The notes beneath the pieces are model-generated. The model saw only the letters and a list, made by a program, of their open reading frames with translations, made no database searches and was not told the origin of the DNA. From Viridibacterium curvum (GTDB taxonomy: Bacteria > Pseudomonadota > Gammaproteobacteria > Burkholderiales > Rhodocyclaceae), in assembly GCF_039544165.1 (NCBI RefSeq), contig NZ_BAABLD010000008.1, positions 62,001-126,000 on the forward strand: DNA of 64,000 bases, written 5' to 3'. Made by a program: the position numbers and the translations under genes. This document shows, piece by piece, positions 18,801 to 25,703 of this stretch (the first letter of the stretch is position 1; every line of letters begins with the position of its first letter).

Positions 18801-18818
18801 GTTGCGGAATGCTTTCAT
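15801..18818 (-). CDS. ExeM/NucH-type secreted endonuclease with lamin-tail domain and RTX-like end
   Basis: This 1,005-residue exported nuclease has several parts in order. A signal peptide (to about residue 25, GVAYA) is followed by a lamin-tail domain at about 26-190 (VVISQVYGGGG, HDFVELFNAG, SLSGWSVQY), an Ig-like segment, and an OB-fold region (about 310-480, YYIQDETGDG). A DNase I-like endonuclease/exonuclease/phosphatase domain follows at about 570-870, with FNVLNYF, LMEIENNG, VIGDLNAYGMEDP and SDHDPVVIG. The C-terminus has calcium-binding RTX-like turns (GRDVINGSAGDDVIIGG). It likely degrades extracellular DNA, giving phosphate or remodelling biofilm. A Sec signal with RTX-like turns is known for ExeM homologues. 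It lies between two PEP-CTERM genes on the same strand. Confidence 0.92.
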   Translation of the reverse strand: MKAFRNRMRTLLIAALCALSGVAYASTSGVVISQVYGGGGNSGATYTHDFVELFNAGSTPVSLSGWSVQYASAAGTTWQVTNLGAGTLQPGQYYLVQMAVGAGGTVSLPTPDAIGTTAMAAASGKVALVSNTTALTGSSPSSASLVDMIGYGAANAAEGSAAPGLSNTTADLRVANGCTDSNNNSTDFATGAPTPRNTASAFNSCGTPVNAPIVASCPAASLTAGAGGNAAFSATDADSIVNGVNITSAAVSGITLGAVTPASADGGSLTSALTVDAAVAAGTYNVSLSFANDEAQSTSCTLSITVAGSQAYTPIYDIQGPGDSSPLAGNSVTTQGVVTAVFPLLNGYYIQDETGDGNVSTSDGIFVYSPGGITVSVGQRIRVTGTVTEFNTVTELTNPSNVTVLASGISIVPTPVVLPEAFNGELERYEGMLVRIDAPMTVAQNYFQGRYGQITLAAGGRLIKPSNIHRPGSAAALALADENARRVLILDDGSSSQNPNPIPYIGLDNTLRAGDSVSNLIGVIDHGLINSDTSATAPRDYKLHPTVVPVFSRDNARTAAPAAVGGNVKVASFNVLNYFSTLDVAGSGCYPSGTRSDCRGADSTTEFSRQQTKIVAAMTAINADVFGLMEIENNGNTAVQNLVNALNSVAGAGTWAVVPLPAAGTGTDAIRVAMIYKPSRLSLVGASMSDTDAINNRPPFAQTFAAANGEKFSVIVNHMKSKGCGSDGGVDADNGDGQGCYNGRRLLQAQRLVNYFIPFVKAQSGDDDVLVIGDLNAYGMEDPIDLLTNSGLVNEAARFIATPYSYIFDGESGYLDHALSTPSLSAQVAGVTEWHINADEPSVIDYNTEFKPQDLYAPNAYRSSDHDPVVIGLQLVRKMSGTAGRDVINGSAGDDVIIGGEAADTITTGAGKDEVVYQDMRDAGDTVTDFTPASDRINLHALLVSLGYSGSDAVADGYVRVVAVSGGVIVQIDVDGAGGPATFRPLVLLRGVSLVAIDLARDFIY

Positions 18819-18921
18819 GGAATCAGTCTCCTGCAGACAAGTACTCTGGTCCGCCTTGTGCGGACGACGAGGCCGGTCGCCGTCGAACGGCGTCCCGACC
18901 TGTTCATGAGCGAAAACGTGA

Positions 18922-19698
18922 TCAAGCCAGGCGACGGCGGATCACAAAGAACATCAAGCCCAGCCCCGCGAGCAGCATTGCGTTCTCGCTGGGTTCCGGC
19001 ACCGGGCTGATGCTGAAGGCCGTGGTGTCTGGCACTACATTGATGTAGGTGCCATTGGTCGTATCGACGGTCCAGTTCGAAGCGTTATTCACCAGCGTCT
19101 TGTAGTCAGCGAAGCTCGTGAGACCGCTACGCGTACCGGCGTACTGACCGAAGTCCGGCGTGGCTGACGTTGCATTGGCATTCAGGCGAATCGCACTGAC
19201 ACCTTGCGTGAGCCCGGTGTTGGCCAGGGTGCCGTCGACGCTGAAGTCTCCATTGGTCACCGCCGCCAGAAAGCTGGTCGGCGCGGAAGCCGAACTACCG
19301 AGGTAGGCGTAAATCGTTTCGTTCGAGTTGGCTACACCATAGTTGGTACTGCCCGACACGGCAGCGCGCGACAGCGTGCCGACTGAAGAGGCCAGGCTGA
19401 CGGCATCGACGGCAGCGAAACGGATCACCGTACCTGCGGCGATGACAGACGAACCACTCACCCACTGGTGGTAGCTCTCACCAGTGTTGAAAGCACCACC
19501 TGAACCGATGGCGGAGCCATTCCATTCGTTGTCGCTGAAGTAGATGGTCGTGTTGGCTGAAATGTCTGCCAGTGCAACCAGCGACCAGCCATCCTCGTCT
19601 GCGTTGAACGAAGTGAAAGCAATGTCACCAGCGCCCAAGGCGCCTGCCTGACCATGCACAGCCGCGAGCAGTGCAACGATTGCGAGTTTGCGGAACAT
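18922..19698 (-). CDS. PEP-CTERM sorting-domain protein (258 aa)
   Basis: The start at 19698 (MFRKLAIVALLAAVHGQAGA) has a GGAGAG ribosome site and begins the signal peptide; an in-frame ATG 60 bp upstream is not used in this call. The mature part opens with GDIAFTSFNADEDGWSLVAL and then TTIYFSDNEWNG, a domain known from secreted proteins that accompany lamin-tail nucleases. The C-terminus has PVPEPSENAMLLAGLGLMFF and the basic tail IRRRLA, a standard PEP-CTERM signal. It lies 103 bp upstream of the ExeM-type nuclease on the same strand. Its similarity to lamin-tail-linked proteins suggests that the two may work together on the surface (inference). Confidence 0.88.
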   Translation of the reverse strand: MFRKLAIVALLAAVHGQAGALGAGDIAFTSFNADEDGWSLVALADISANTTIYFSDNEWNGSAIGSGGAFNTGESYHQWVSGSSVIAAGTVIRFAAVDAVSLASSVGTLSRAAVSGSTNYGVANSNETIYAYLGSSASAPTSFLAAVTNGDFSVDGTLANTGLTQGVSAIRLNANATSATPDFGQYAGTRSGLTSFADYKTLVNNASNWTVDTTNGTYINVVPDTTAFSISPVPEPSENAMLLAGLGLMFFVIRRRLA

Positions 19699-19993
19699 CC
19701 TGACTCTCCCTGAGCGATTGCTGAAACCCGGTGCCATGACTCCGTTGGTCTGGCACATGTCGGGGCGTACTTTAGGGATGACGGATTACACGCGTAGAAG
19801 ATCGGCACGTCGAATGCATGCTGCATGCAGCGCATGGCGACGAAACATTCCGGTCACAAAACCTGTCATGGCATGCGACTCCAGCCCACAGAGGGATTGC
19901 AGTTCGATGAAACGCAACAAATATGTCTTCATCCTGTAACTGCCGTGCGGCAATTTGCGTGCCTCTCGAAACGCCGCTGCCGACAACTCCCAC

Positions 19994-20425
19994 ATGTTGC
20001 GCCCGACATTGCGTCCATCCTCCTGCCGAGGCTTCACCCTGCTTGAACTGCTGGTCGTGATGGTCATCATCGGCCTGCTGGCCGGCTACGTGGCGCCGAA
20101 GTTCTTTGCGCACATCGGCAAGTCTGAAGTGAAGGCCGCTCGCGCACAGCTCGATTCTCTGGAGAAAGCCCTCGACGCATATCGCCTCGATGTAGGCAGC
20201 TACCCCACGACCGAACAGGGGCTGGGCGCACTGATCGCGTTACCTCCGGGTGTAGCGCGCTGGCAAGGCCCGTACCTCAAGAAGGGGCTGCCTGCTGACC
20301 CCTGGGGCCGCGCCTACCAGTACGCCAATCCGGGTGAACACGGCGGCGACTTCGACCTGTATTCGTTTGGCAAGGATGGCCAGACCGGCGGCGCAGGCGA
20401 GGCCGAAGACATCACGAACTGGTGA
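19994..20425 (+). CDS. gspG: Type II secretion major pseudopilin GspG
   Basis: The 143-residue protein has a prepilin leader (CRG followed by FTLLELLVVMVIIGLLAGYV), with Glu5 of the mature protein present. The C-terminal part has the GspG calcium-loop pattern (DPWGRAYQY, GEHGGDFDLYSFGKDGQTGG, EDITNW). This is the most classical component of the operon. I placed the start at the ATG at 19994, which gives an 11-residue basic leader before the RGF cleavage site. It is the first gene of the plus-strand operon, 295 bp from the divergent PEP-CTERM gene, and gspF follows after 22 bp. Confidence 0.93.
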   Translation: MLRPTLRPSSCRGFTLLELLVVMVIIGLLAGYVAPKFFAHIGKSEVKAARAQLDSLEKALDAYRLDVGSYPTTEQGLGALIALPPGVARWQGPYLKKGLPADPWGRAYQYANPGEHGGDFDLYSFGKDGQTGGAGEAEDITNW

Positions 20426-20447
20426 TGTCCATCGTGAGCGAGCCTTC

Positions 20448-21632
20448 ATGACACGCTACTTCGTCAAAGCTCTCGATGCGCGCATGGTGCTATCTGAAAT
20501 GCATGTGGACTCCGGCAGCGAAGCCGAGCTCCGCGCGCAGCTCGATGCGCGCGGCCTGTCTGTGCTGTCGATCAGTCTGGCTCCCCTCGCCCTCGGGGGC
20601 AGCCGTTCGCGCTTTCCACTGCAACTCTTCTGTCAGGAGCTGCTGGCCCTGCTGCAGTCCGGCCTGCCCCTCGTCGAAGCCATCGATACGCTCGCCGAGC
20701 GCGAAGCTCGTCCCGCCGTACGTAGCACGCTCGACGCCCTGCTGACAGCACTGCGCAATGGCCAGACTTTTTCCACCGCGCTACAGGCCCAGGGCAGCCA
20801 GTTCCCCGAGCTCTTCATCGCCATGCTGCGTGCAGCAGAGCGTACGTCAGATCTCGACCAGGCGCTTGCCCGCTACATCGCATACAGACAACAGACCGAT
20901 GCACTGCGCGACAAGATGGTCAGCGCCGCGATCTACCCGCTAACCCTGCTGGGTGTCGGCAGTCTGGTCGTGCTGTTCCTGCTCGGCTATGTCGTGCCGC
21001 GATTCTCGGGCGTGTTCGAAGAAGCCGGCGGCGAACTGCCCTGGGCATCGCGCCTGCTCATCGACTGGGGCAAGCTGATGTCGGAGCACGCCCTGCCCAT
21101 GCTGGGTGGTCTGATCGCTGCCGTTGTGGCTATCGTCCTCTTTATCCGCCTGCCTTCCACGCGAGCCAGTCTCGCCCGTCTTGCCTGGAAGCTACCGGGG
21201 CTTGGCGAGCGCTTGCGCGTCTTCCAGCTGGCACGCTTCTACCGCACCATGGCCATGCTGCTGCGCGGTGGTATCACCGTCATCCAGGGCATGGAAATGT
21301 CGCGTGAGCTGCTTGCCACCGCACTGCGGGACAGGCTTGATGCGGCCATGGCGCAGATCCGCGAAGGACGTAGCCTCAGTGACACGCTGGCACACCACGG
21401 TCTCACCACCAACGTCGCGCAGCGCCTGCTGCGCGTCGGTGAGCGCAGCGGCAGTCTCGGCGACATGGCCGAACGCGTCGCCGCGTTCCACGAAGAAGAG
21501 ATCGCACGCTGGGTTGACTGGCTGACGCGCCTGATCGGCCCATTGCTGATGCTGGTAATCGGCACAGTCATCGGGCTCATCGTGGTGCTGATGTACCTGC
21601 CGATCTTCCAGCTGGCGGAGAGCATCCAGTGA
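20448..21632 (+). CDS. gspF: Type II secretion/type IV pilus inner-membrane platform protein GspF
   Basis: This 394-residue polytopic protein has the two repeated T2SSF domains. The first has FCQELLALLQSGLPLVEAID and FIAMLRAAERTSDL; the second has FYRTMAMLLRGGITVIQGM and LLRVGERSGSLGDM. Three membrane segments lie at about 165-190, 215-240 and 365-390. It forms the platform that couples the GspE ATPase to pseudopilus assembly. Start ATG at 20448 (MTRYFVKALD), not the frame-open upstream codon. Its stop overlaps the GTG start of gspE by 2 bp, which indicates translational coupling. Confidence 0.95.
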   Translation: MTRYFVKALDARMVLSEMHVDSGSEAELRAQLDARGLSVLSISLAPLALGGSRSRFPLQLFCQELLALLQSGLPLVEAIDTLAEREARPAVRSTLDALLTALRNGQTFSTALQAQGSQFPELFIAMLRAAERTSDLDQALARYIAYRQQTDALRDKMVSAAIYPLTLLGVGSLVVLFLLGYVVPRFSGVFEEAGGELPWASRLLIDWGKLMSEHALPMLGGLIAAVVAIVLFIRLPSTRASLARLAWKLPGLGERLRVFQLARFYRTMAMLLRGGITVIQGMEMSRELLATALRDRLDAAMAQIREGRSLSDTLAHHGLTTNVAQRLLRVGERSGSLGDMAERVAAFHEEEIARWVDWLTRLIGPLLMLVIGTVIGLIVVLMYLPIFQLAESIQ

Positions 21633-23314
21633 ACGCCCCAGCCGGCCCGCTCGTACAAGCTGCGCCTCAGACGCTGGACGCCGCCATCCTCAACGCGCTG
21701 CGCCAGGACGCGGCACGCCACGGCAACGACACGCTCAACCTGCTATGCGAGCGACACGGCCCGGGCGCCCTGCCTGCGCTTGCCCGCCTGCTGCACATGC
21801 CCTTCGTTGAAGCGCGCACTCTGATCGACAGCGCTCCCGCGCTGGATGTACTGGGCTTCGAGGAAAGCCTGCGCCGCGAATGCCTGGCCGTCACGAGCGA
21901 GGCCGGGCTCCTGCAGATCATCATCGTTGACCCGTTCAACGCAGCCCTCGTCGACTGGCTGGGTCACCGCGTGCAACGCCCGTTCCGGCTGTGCCTGACC
22001 GAACGCGAAGCCCTTGCCGCTGCACTGGCGCGCGTCGAAGAAAGCCAACAGATGACCGGAGCCGTCTTCAGCACCGAGGCTCACATGGCCGCGCGCGGCG
22101 AGAGCGAGGACATCTCTGCACGCCGCATCAGCGAAGACGACAGCCCCGTCGTCAAGCTGGTGAACTCGACACTCTACGAGTCGCTGCGTCAGGGCGCCTC
22201 CGACATTCACATCGAATCAGTCGCCGGTGGCCTGCACGTGAAGTACCGCATCGACGGCGTGCTGAGCCGCGTCGGCAGCGTGCAGGGCAGCGAAATGGCC
22301 GAGCAGGTCATCTCGCGCATCAAGGTGCTGGCAGAACTCGACATTGCCGAACGCCGCGTGCCACAGGATGGGCGCTTCAAGGCCAACGCTGTCGGGCGAG
22401 AAGTCGATTTCCGCGTCTCCATCATGCCCAGCATCTTCGGCGAGGACGCCGTGCTGCGCGTGCTCGACAAGGAACACCTCACCGAGGAGATGAGCGGCCT
22501 GACACTCGCCACCCTTGGCTTCGACGAAACCACGCGCGCCCAACTGCGCCGCATGGCCAATGAACCCTACGGCATGCTGCTGGTGACCGGCCCCACCGGC
22601 AGCGGCAAGACCACCAGCCTATACGCCACCATCGGCGAGACCAACAGCGGGCTGGAGAAGATCGTCACCATCGAAGACCCCGTCGAATACCTGCTGCCCG
22701 GTGTGCTGCAGATCCCGGTCAACGAAAAGAAGGGGCTGAGCTTCGCGCGCGGTCTGCGCTCGGTGCTGCGCCACGACCCCGACAAGATCATGGTCGGCGA
22801 AATCCGCGACAGCGAGACGGCCGAGATCGCCGTGCAGGCCGCGCTGACCGGCCACCTCGTGTTCACCACCGTGCATGCCAACAACGTGTTCGACGTAATC
22901 GGCCGCTTCATGCACATGGGCATAGACCCGTACAACCTCGTTGCCGCACTCAACGTCGTGGTCGCGCAGCGACTCGTGCGCATCAACTGCGCGCATTGCC
23001 GTGTAGCCGAGACGCCCGATAAGTCTCTGCTCGCGGAATCAGCGCTCAGCGACACGACGGGCTATCACTTCATGCGCGGCGCCGGTTGCAGCCAGTGCCG
23101 CGGCAGCGGCTACAAAGGGCGACGCGCAATTGCCGAAATCCTGCCGCTCGACGACGAACTGCGGGAACTCATTACCGAACGCGCGCCACTGCGCACCCTC
23201 AAGGCGGCCGCCATGCGCCGCGGCTTCCGCCCCTTGCGACAAGCCGGCCTGGCACTGGTCGCATCGGGCGATACCACACTACAGGAACTCAATCGTGTTA
23301 CGTTCATCGCGTAA
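21629..23314 (+). CDS. gspE: Type II secretion/type IV pilus assembly ATPase GspE
   Basis: The 561-residue hexameric ATPase powers pseudopilus assembly. N-terminal residues 1-170 form a GspE_N-like region. The core has Walker A GPTGSGKTT (about residue 318), the Asp box (TIEDPVEYLL), Walker B (IMVGEIRDSETAEIAVQAAL) and the His box (GHLVFTTVHANN). A tetracysteine zinc site (CAHC ... CSQC) lies near 455-495, as in GspE/PilB. The start is a GTG overlapping the gspF stop. All catalytic motifs are intact. Confidence 0.95.
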   Translation: MNAPAGPLVQAAPQTLDAAILNALRQDAARHGNDTLNLLCERHGPGALPALARLLHMPFVEARTLIDSAPALDVLGFEESLRRECLAVTSEAGLLQIIIVDPFNAALVDWLGHRVQRPFRLCLTEREALAAALARVEESQQMTGAVFSTEAHMAARGESEDISARRISEDDSPVVKLVNSTLYESLRQGASDIHIESVAGGLHVKYRIDGVLSRVGSVQGSEMAEQVISRIKVLAELDIAERRVPQDGRFKANAVGREVDFRVSIMPSIFGEDAVLRVLDKEHLTEEMSGLTLATLGFDETTRAQLRRMANEPYGMLLVTGPTGSGKTTSLYATIGETNSGLEKIVTIEDPVEYLLPGVLQIPVNEKKGLSFARGLRSVLRHDPDKIMVGEIRDSETAEIAVQAALTGHLVFTTVHANNVFDVIGRFMHMGIDPYNLVAALNVVVAQRLVRINCAHCRVAETPDKSLLAESALSDTTGYHFMRGAGCSQCRGSGYKGRRAIAEILPLDDELRELITERAPLRTLKAAAMRRGFRPLRQAGLALVASGDTTLQELNRVTFIA

Positions 23315-24047
23315 AGTCCTGACCTTGCGCCTGTCGCCACAGGGCTACTCCGTGTCGGCCGGCAGCCTGCATGGCGGCAAATGGCAAACCTGGCCAGCAG
23401 CCAATGGCACTTCCGCTCCCACGGTTGAGCAGCTGCTCGAAGCACTGAGCTTCGATGCCGACCTGCAATGCCCGCAGCTCGACGTAGTGCTCGACAGTGC
23501 AATGTCACGTACGCAGATCGTCCAGTTCCCCGCTGGCGTGCGCAAACCGGAGGAGCGCCAGGCCTTCCTCAAAGCGGCATTCCGCAACGTGTTCGGTGCC
23601 GAAGCGGCGGAGTGGCACATCGTGGCCGAGACGGCCTATGCCAATGAAGCAGTGCCCGCCGTTGCCATTGATGCCGGCCTCATGCAGGCTGTCGGCAAGC
23701 TGTGCGAGCGTCACACCATGCAGCTGCGCAGCTTGCGCACCAGCTTCGTCGATTGTTTCAACCGTCTGCGCAGCCAGCTGTCCGGCCACGTCGGCGCATT
23801 TGCGCTGATCGAGCAGGAACGCGTCAGCATCGGTCTGTGGCGCCGACGCGGCTGGGTCGCCATCAGCACCCTGGCAATGGCCGCCGAAGACGGTGCGGGC
23901 ATCGCCGCCCTGCATGCGCAGATGCTGGCGCGCAGCGACGAGCCCCTGCACGACGGCACGCTCTACGTTGCCGGCAGCAAGAAGTCGTTTGCCGTTCCGC
24001 TCTCTGAAGGCTGGACACTGCAGTGGCTGACGGCGGACACACGCTGA
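23295..24047 (+). CDS. PilM/GspL-like cytoplasmic assembly protein
   Basis: The 250-residue protein follows gspE with a 20-bp overlap; the GTG at 23295 is the only start that keeps a sensible N-terminus (VLRSSRKVLTLRLSPQGYSV). It has no membrane segment. The pattern is that of the actin-like cytoplasmic part of PilM/MshI or of the GspL N-terminal half: paired beta-strand segments such as LDVVLDSAMSRTQIVQFPAG, then VGAFALIEQERVSIGLWRRR. Position before the PilN- and PilO-like genes supports this. Family resemblance is weak at sequence level, so the role is inferred mainly from gene order and length. Confidence 0.65.
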   Translation: MLRSSRKVLTLRLSPQGYSVSAGSLHGGKWQTWPAANGTSAPTVEQLLEALSFDADLQCPQLDVVLDSAMSRTQIVQFPAGVRKPEERQAFLKAAFRNVFGAEAAEWHIVAETAYANEAVPAVAIDAGLMQAVGKLCERHTMQLRSLRTSFVDCFNRLRSQLSGHVGAFALIEQERVSIGLWRRRGWVAISTLAMAAEDGAGIAALHAQMLARSDEPLHDGTLYVAGSKKSFAVPLSEGWTLQWLTADTR

Positions 24048-24048
24048 C

Positions 24049-24621
24049 ATGTTCCTCTTTCGGCAGATCCCGCCAGCTTTCACGCTGGACTTCGTAGCGC
24101 GTCGCCCGAGCCCATCGCTGTCCGGCTGGCTGTTGCTGCTTGCCGGCCTGCTGTCGGCTGCCGCGGCACTGTTCGACTACGACAGTCTCGCCGAACGTCG
24201 CGACGAGCTTGCAGCACAGGTCGCACGCCAGCAACGCGCCGCTGACCGCCAGACTGCCAGACTGCCACGCAGCAATGTGCGCAATGAACGGGGCAACGAA
24301 CGCAATGCCGCCACGGAACGACAGGCAGCCTGGCGCGTCGCTGGCGCCCTCAGCACGCCTTGGCAAAGCTTGCTGCCGATGCTCGAAGCTGCCGGCAACA
24401 ACGACGTCTCCCTTCTGGCACTGGACGCTGACAACGGCAAAACACAGATCAGCATCGAAGGCGATGCACGCTCGCTGGAGGCCGTTTTTGCTTACGCCGA
24501 ACGCTTGGGCAATCAACCCGCGTTCGCCAGCGTGCAGGTACAGAACTACCAGTTCCAGAAACGCGGCGCTGTCGAGGTCGTGCACTTCCGTCTCACCACG
24601 CGCTGGAGCAAAGGCTCATGA
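24049..24621 (+). CDS. PilN-like inner-membrane assembly protein
   Basis: The 190-residue protein has a short cytoplasmic N-terminus (FLFRQIPPAFTLDF), one membrane segment at about 24-44 (SGWLLLLAGLLSAAAALF) and a long periplasmic helix rich in Arg and Gln, followed by a ferredoxin-like end (SIEGDARSLEAVFAYAERLG). This is the layout of PilN, or of the C-terminal half of GspL. It starts 1 bp after the previous stop, and its own stop overlaps the next start (ATGA). Function inferred from topology and gene order. Confidence 0.65.
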   Translation: MFLFRQIPPAFTLDFVARRPSPSLSGWLLLLAGLLSAAAALFDYDSLAERRDELAAQVARQQRAADRQTARLPRSNVRNERGNERNAATERQAAWRVAGALSTPWQSLLPMLEAAGNNDVSLLALDADNGKTQISIEGDARSLEAVFAYAERLGNQPAFASVQVQNYQFQKRGAVEVVHFRLTTRWSKGS

Positions 24622-25175
24622 GCAAGCTCCGCCTCGCTGCGCAGTTGCTGAGGATGGAAAGCCTGCGCCTGCTGCACCGTTGCGGCTGGCCCGGTCTTGC
24701 GGGTGGCATGTTGCTGGTGGCGACGGTCACGGTGGCACAAATCGTCACGCCAGCCATGCGCGACGAGATCAGCGAACTGACGCAGACGCGCCGCAACCTG
24801 CGCCAGACAGCGCCTGGCGCTACGCCACAACGCGAGCAGCGCGAGGTCCTGGCGGATTTCTACGCGCGCTTCCCGGCACGCAGCCAGTTGCCGCAGATCC
24901 TCGTGCGTTTGCATCAGGAAGCCGCACGTCAGCAGTTGATTGCCACGCAGGCCGACTACCGTGATCAGGTCGAAGCCGGCACCCCGCTGGTAAGGGTACG
25001 CATCGAGGTGCCGGTGAGCGGCAGCTACGCCGGGCTGCGCAGCTGGATCGACACCTTGCTGAGGCAGCAGCCCGCGTTGTCGCTTGATGGTCTGGAACTG
25101 CGCCGCCCCGACACTGGCAGCACCCAACTGACGGCACGCGTGCGCTTCCAGCTTTACCTGCGGAGCGGATCATGA
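24618..25175 (+). CDS. PilO/GspM-like inner-membrane assembly protein
   Basis: The 185-residue protein has one membrane segment near residues 28-48 (GLAGGMLLVATVTVAQIV), then a coiled helix (ISELTQTRRNLRQ), then a ferredoxin-like fold (VRIEVPVSGSYAGLRSWIDT and LSLDGLELRR). This is the typical layout of PilO and GspM. The 'F-P-x-R' segment (YARFPARSQLPQIL) also recalls PilO family members. It is translationally coupled to its neighbours by 4-bp overlaps on both sides. Confidence 0.7.
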   Translation: MSKLRLAAQLLRMESLRLLHRCGWPGLAGGMLLVATVTVAQIVTPAMRDEISELTQTRRNLRQTAPGATPQREQREVLADFYARFPARSQLPQILVRLHQEAARQQLIATQADYRDQVEAGTPLVRVRIEVPVSGSYAGLRSWIDTLLRQQPALSLDGLELRRPDTGSTQLTARVRFQLYLRSGS

Positions 25176-25699
25176 TGCGCAAGTACGGCATCTGGCTCGC
25201 CCTGTTCGCCTGCATCGCCGCCGTGGTCTGGGCCGGCACGCTGGAAGACAACGGATCAGCGGACGGCTCATCCACAGTGCGCAGCAATGCGCTGCGGCAA
25301 GGCAGCATGTCTCGCACGCAGGAACCGGCGCGCAGCCAGGGCAGCTCATCGGCAGCCGCGACAGTGCCCCTCTCGCGCATCGAAAGCGCGCTTGCACCAC
25401 GAGAAGCCATCAGCAAGCTCAGGCATGACCCGTTTTCTGCGGTGAGTTTTGCACCGCCGCCGCCTCCACCGCTTCCTCCCCCAGCACCCAGCGCACCGCC
25501 ATTGCGCTTCAAGTATCAGGGGCAACTGCGCGAGGGCAACACACCGGTCGTTTTCCTCGACAACAACGGCCAGATGCTGATCGTGCGCGAAGGCGATACG
25601 GTGGCTGGCCAGTACAAGGTGTTACGCATCACCGACAACGCCATGCAATTCGAATACCTGCCGCTGGCCCAGCAGCAGACACTGACTTTCGGACGCTGA
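25172..25699 (+). CDS. PilP/GspC-like periplasmic linker protein
   Basis: The 175-residue protein starts with an N-terminal membrane anchor (YGIWLALFACIAAVVWAG) and has a Ser/Arg-rich linker and a proline-rich spacer (PPPPPPLPPPAP). It ends in a small beta domain (FKYQGQLREGNTPVVFLDNN ... VREGDTVAGQYKVLRITDNA) that resembles the HR domain of GspC and PilP. Such domains bind the N0 domain of the secretin. The secretin gene follows after 4 bp. The proline linker presumably spans the periplasm. Confidence 0.7.
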   Translation: MMRKYGIWLALFACIAAVVWAGTLEDNGSADGSSTVRSNALRQGSMSRTQEPARSQGSSSAAATVPLSRIESALAPREAISKLRHDPFSAVSFAPPPPPPLPPPAPSAPPLRFKYQGQLREGNTPVVFLDNNGQMLIVREGDTVAGQYKVLRITDNAMQFEYLPLAQQQTLTFGR

Positions 25700-25703
25700 C
25701 ATC

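Noticed and set aside
19725..19760. Possible sigma-54 promoter (TGGCAC ... GC) upstream of the PEP-CTERM gene on the minus strand
   Set aside because: The spacing between GG and GC is 12 nt rather than 10, so it does not fit the -24/-12 rule.
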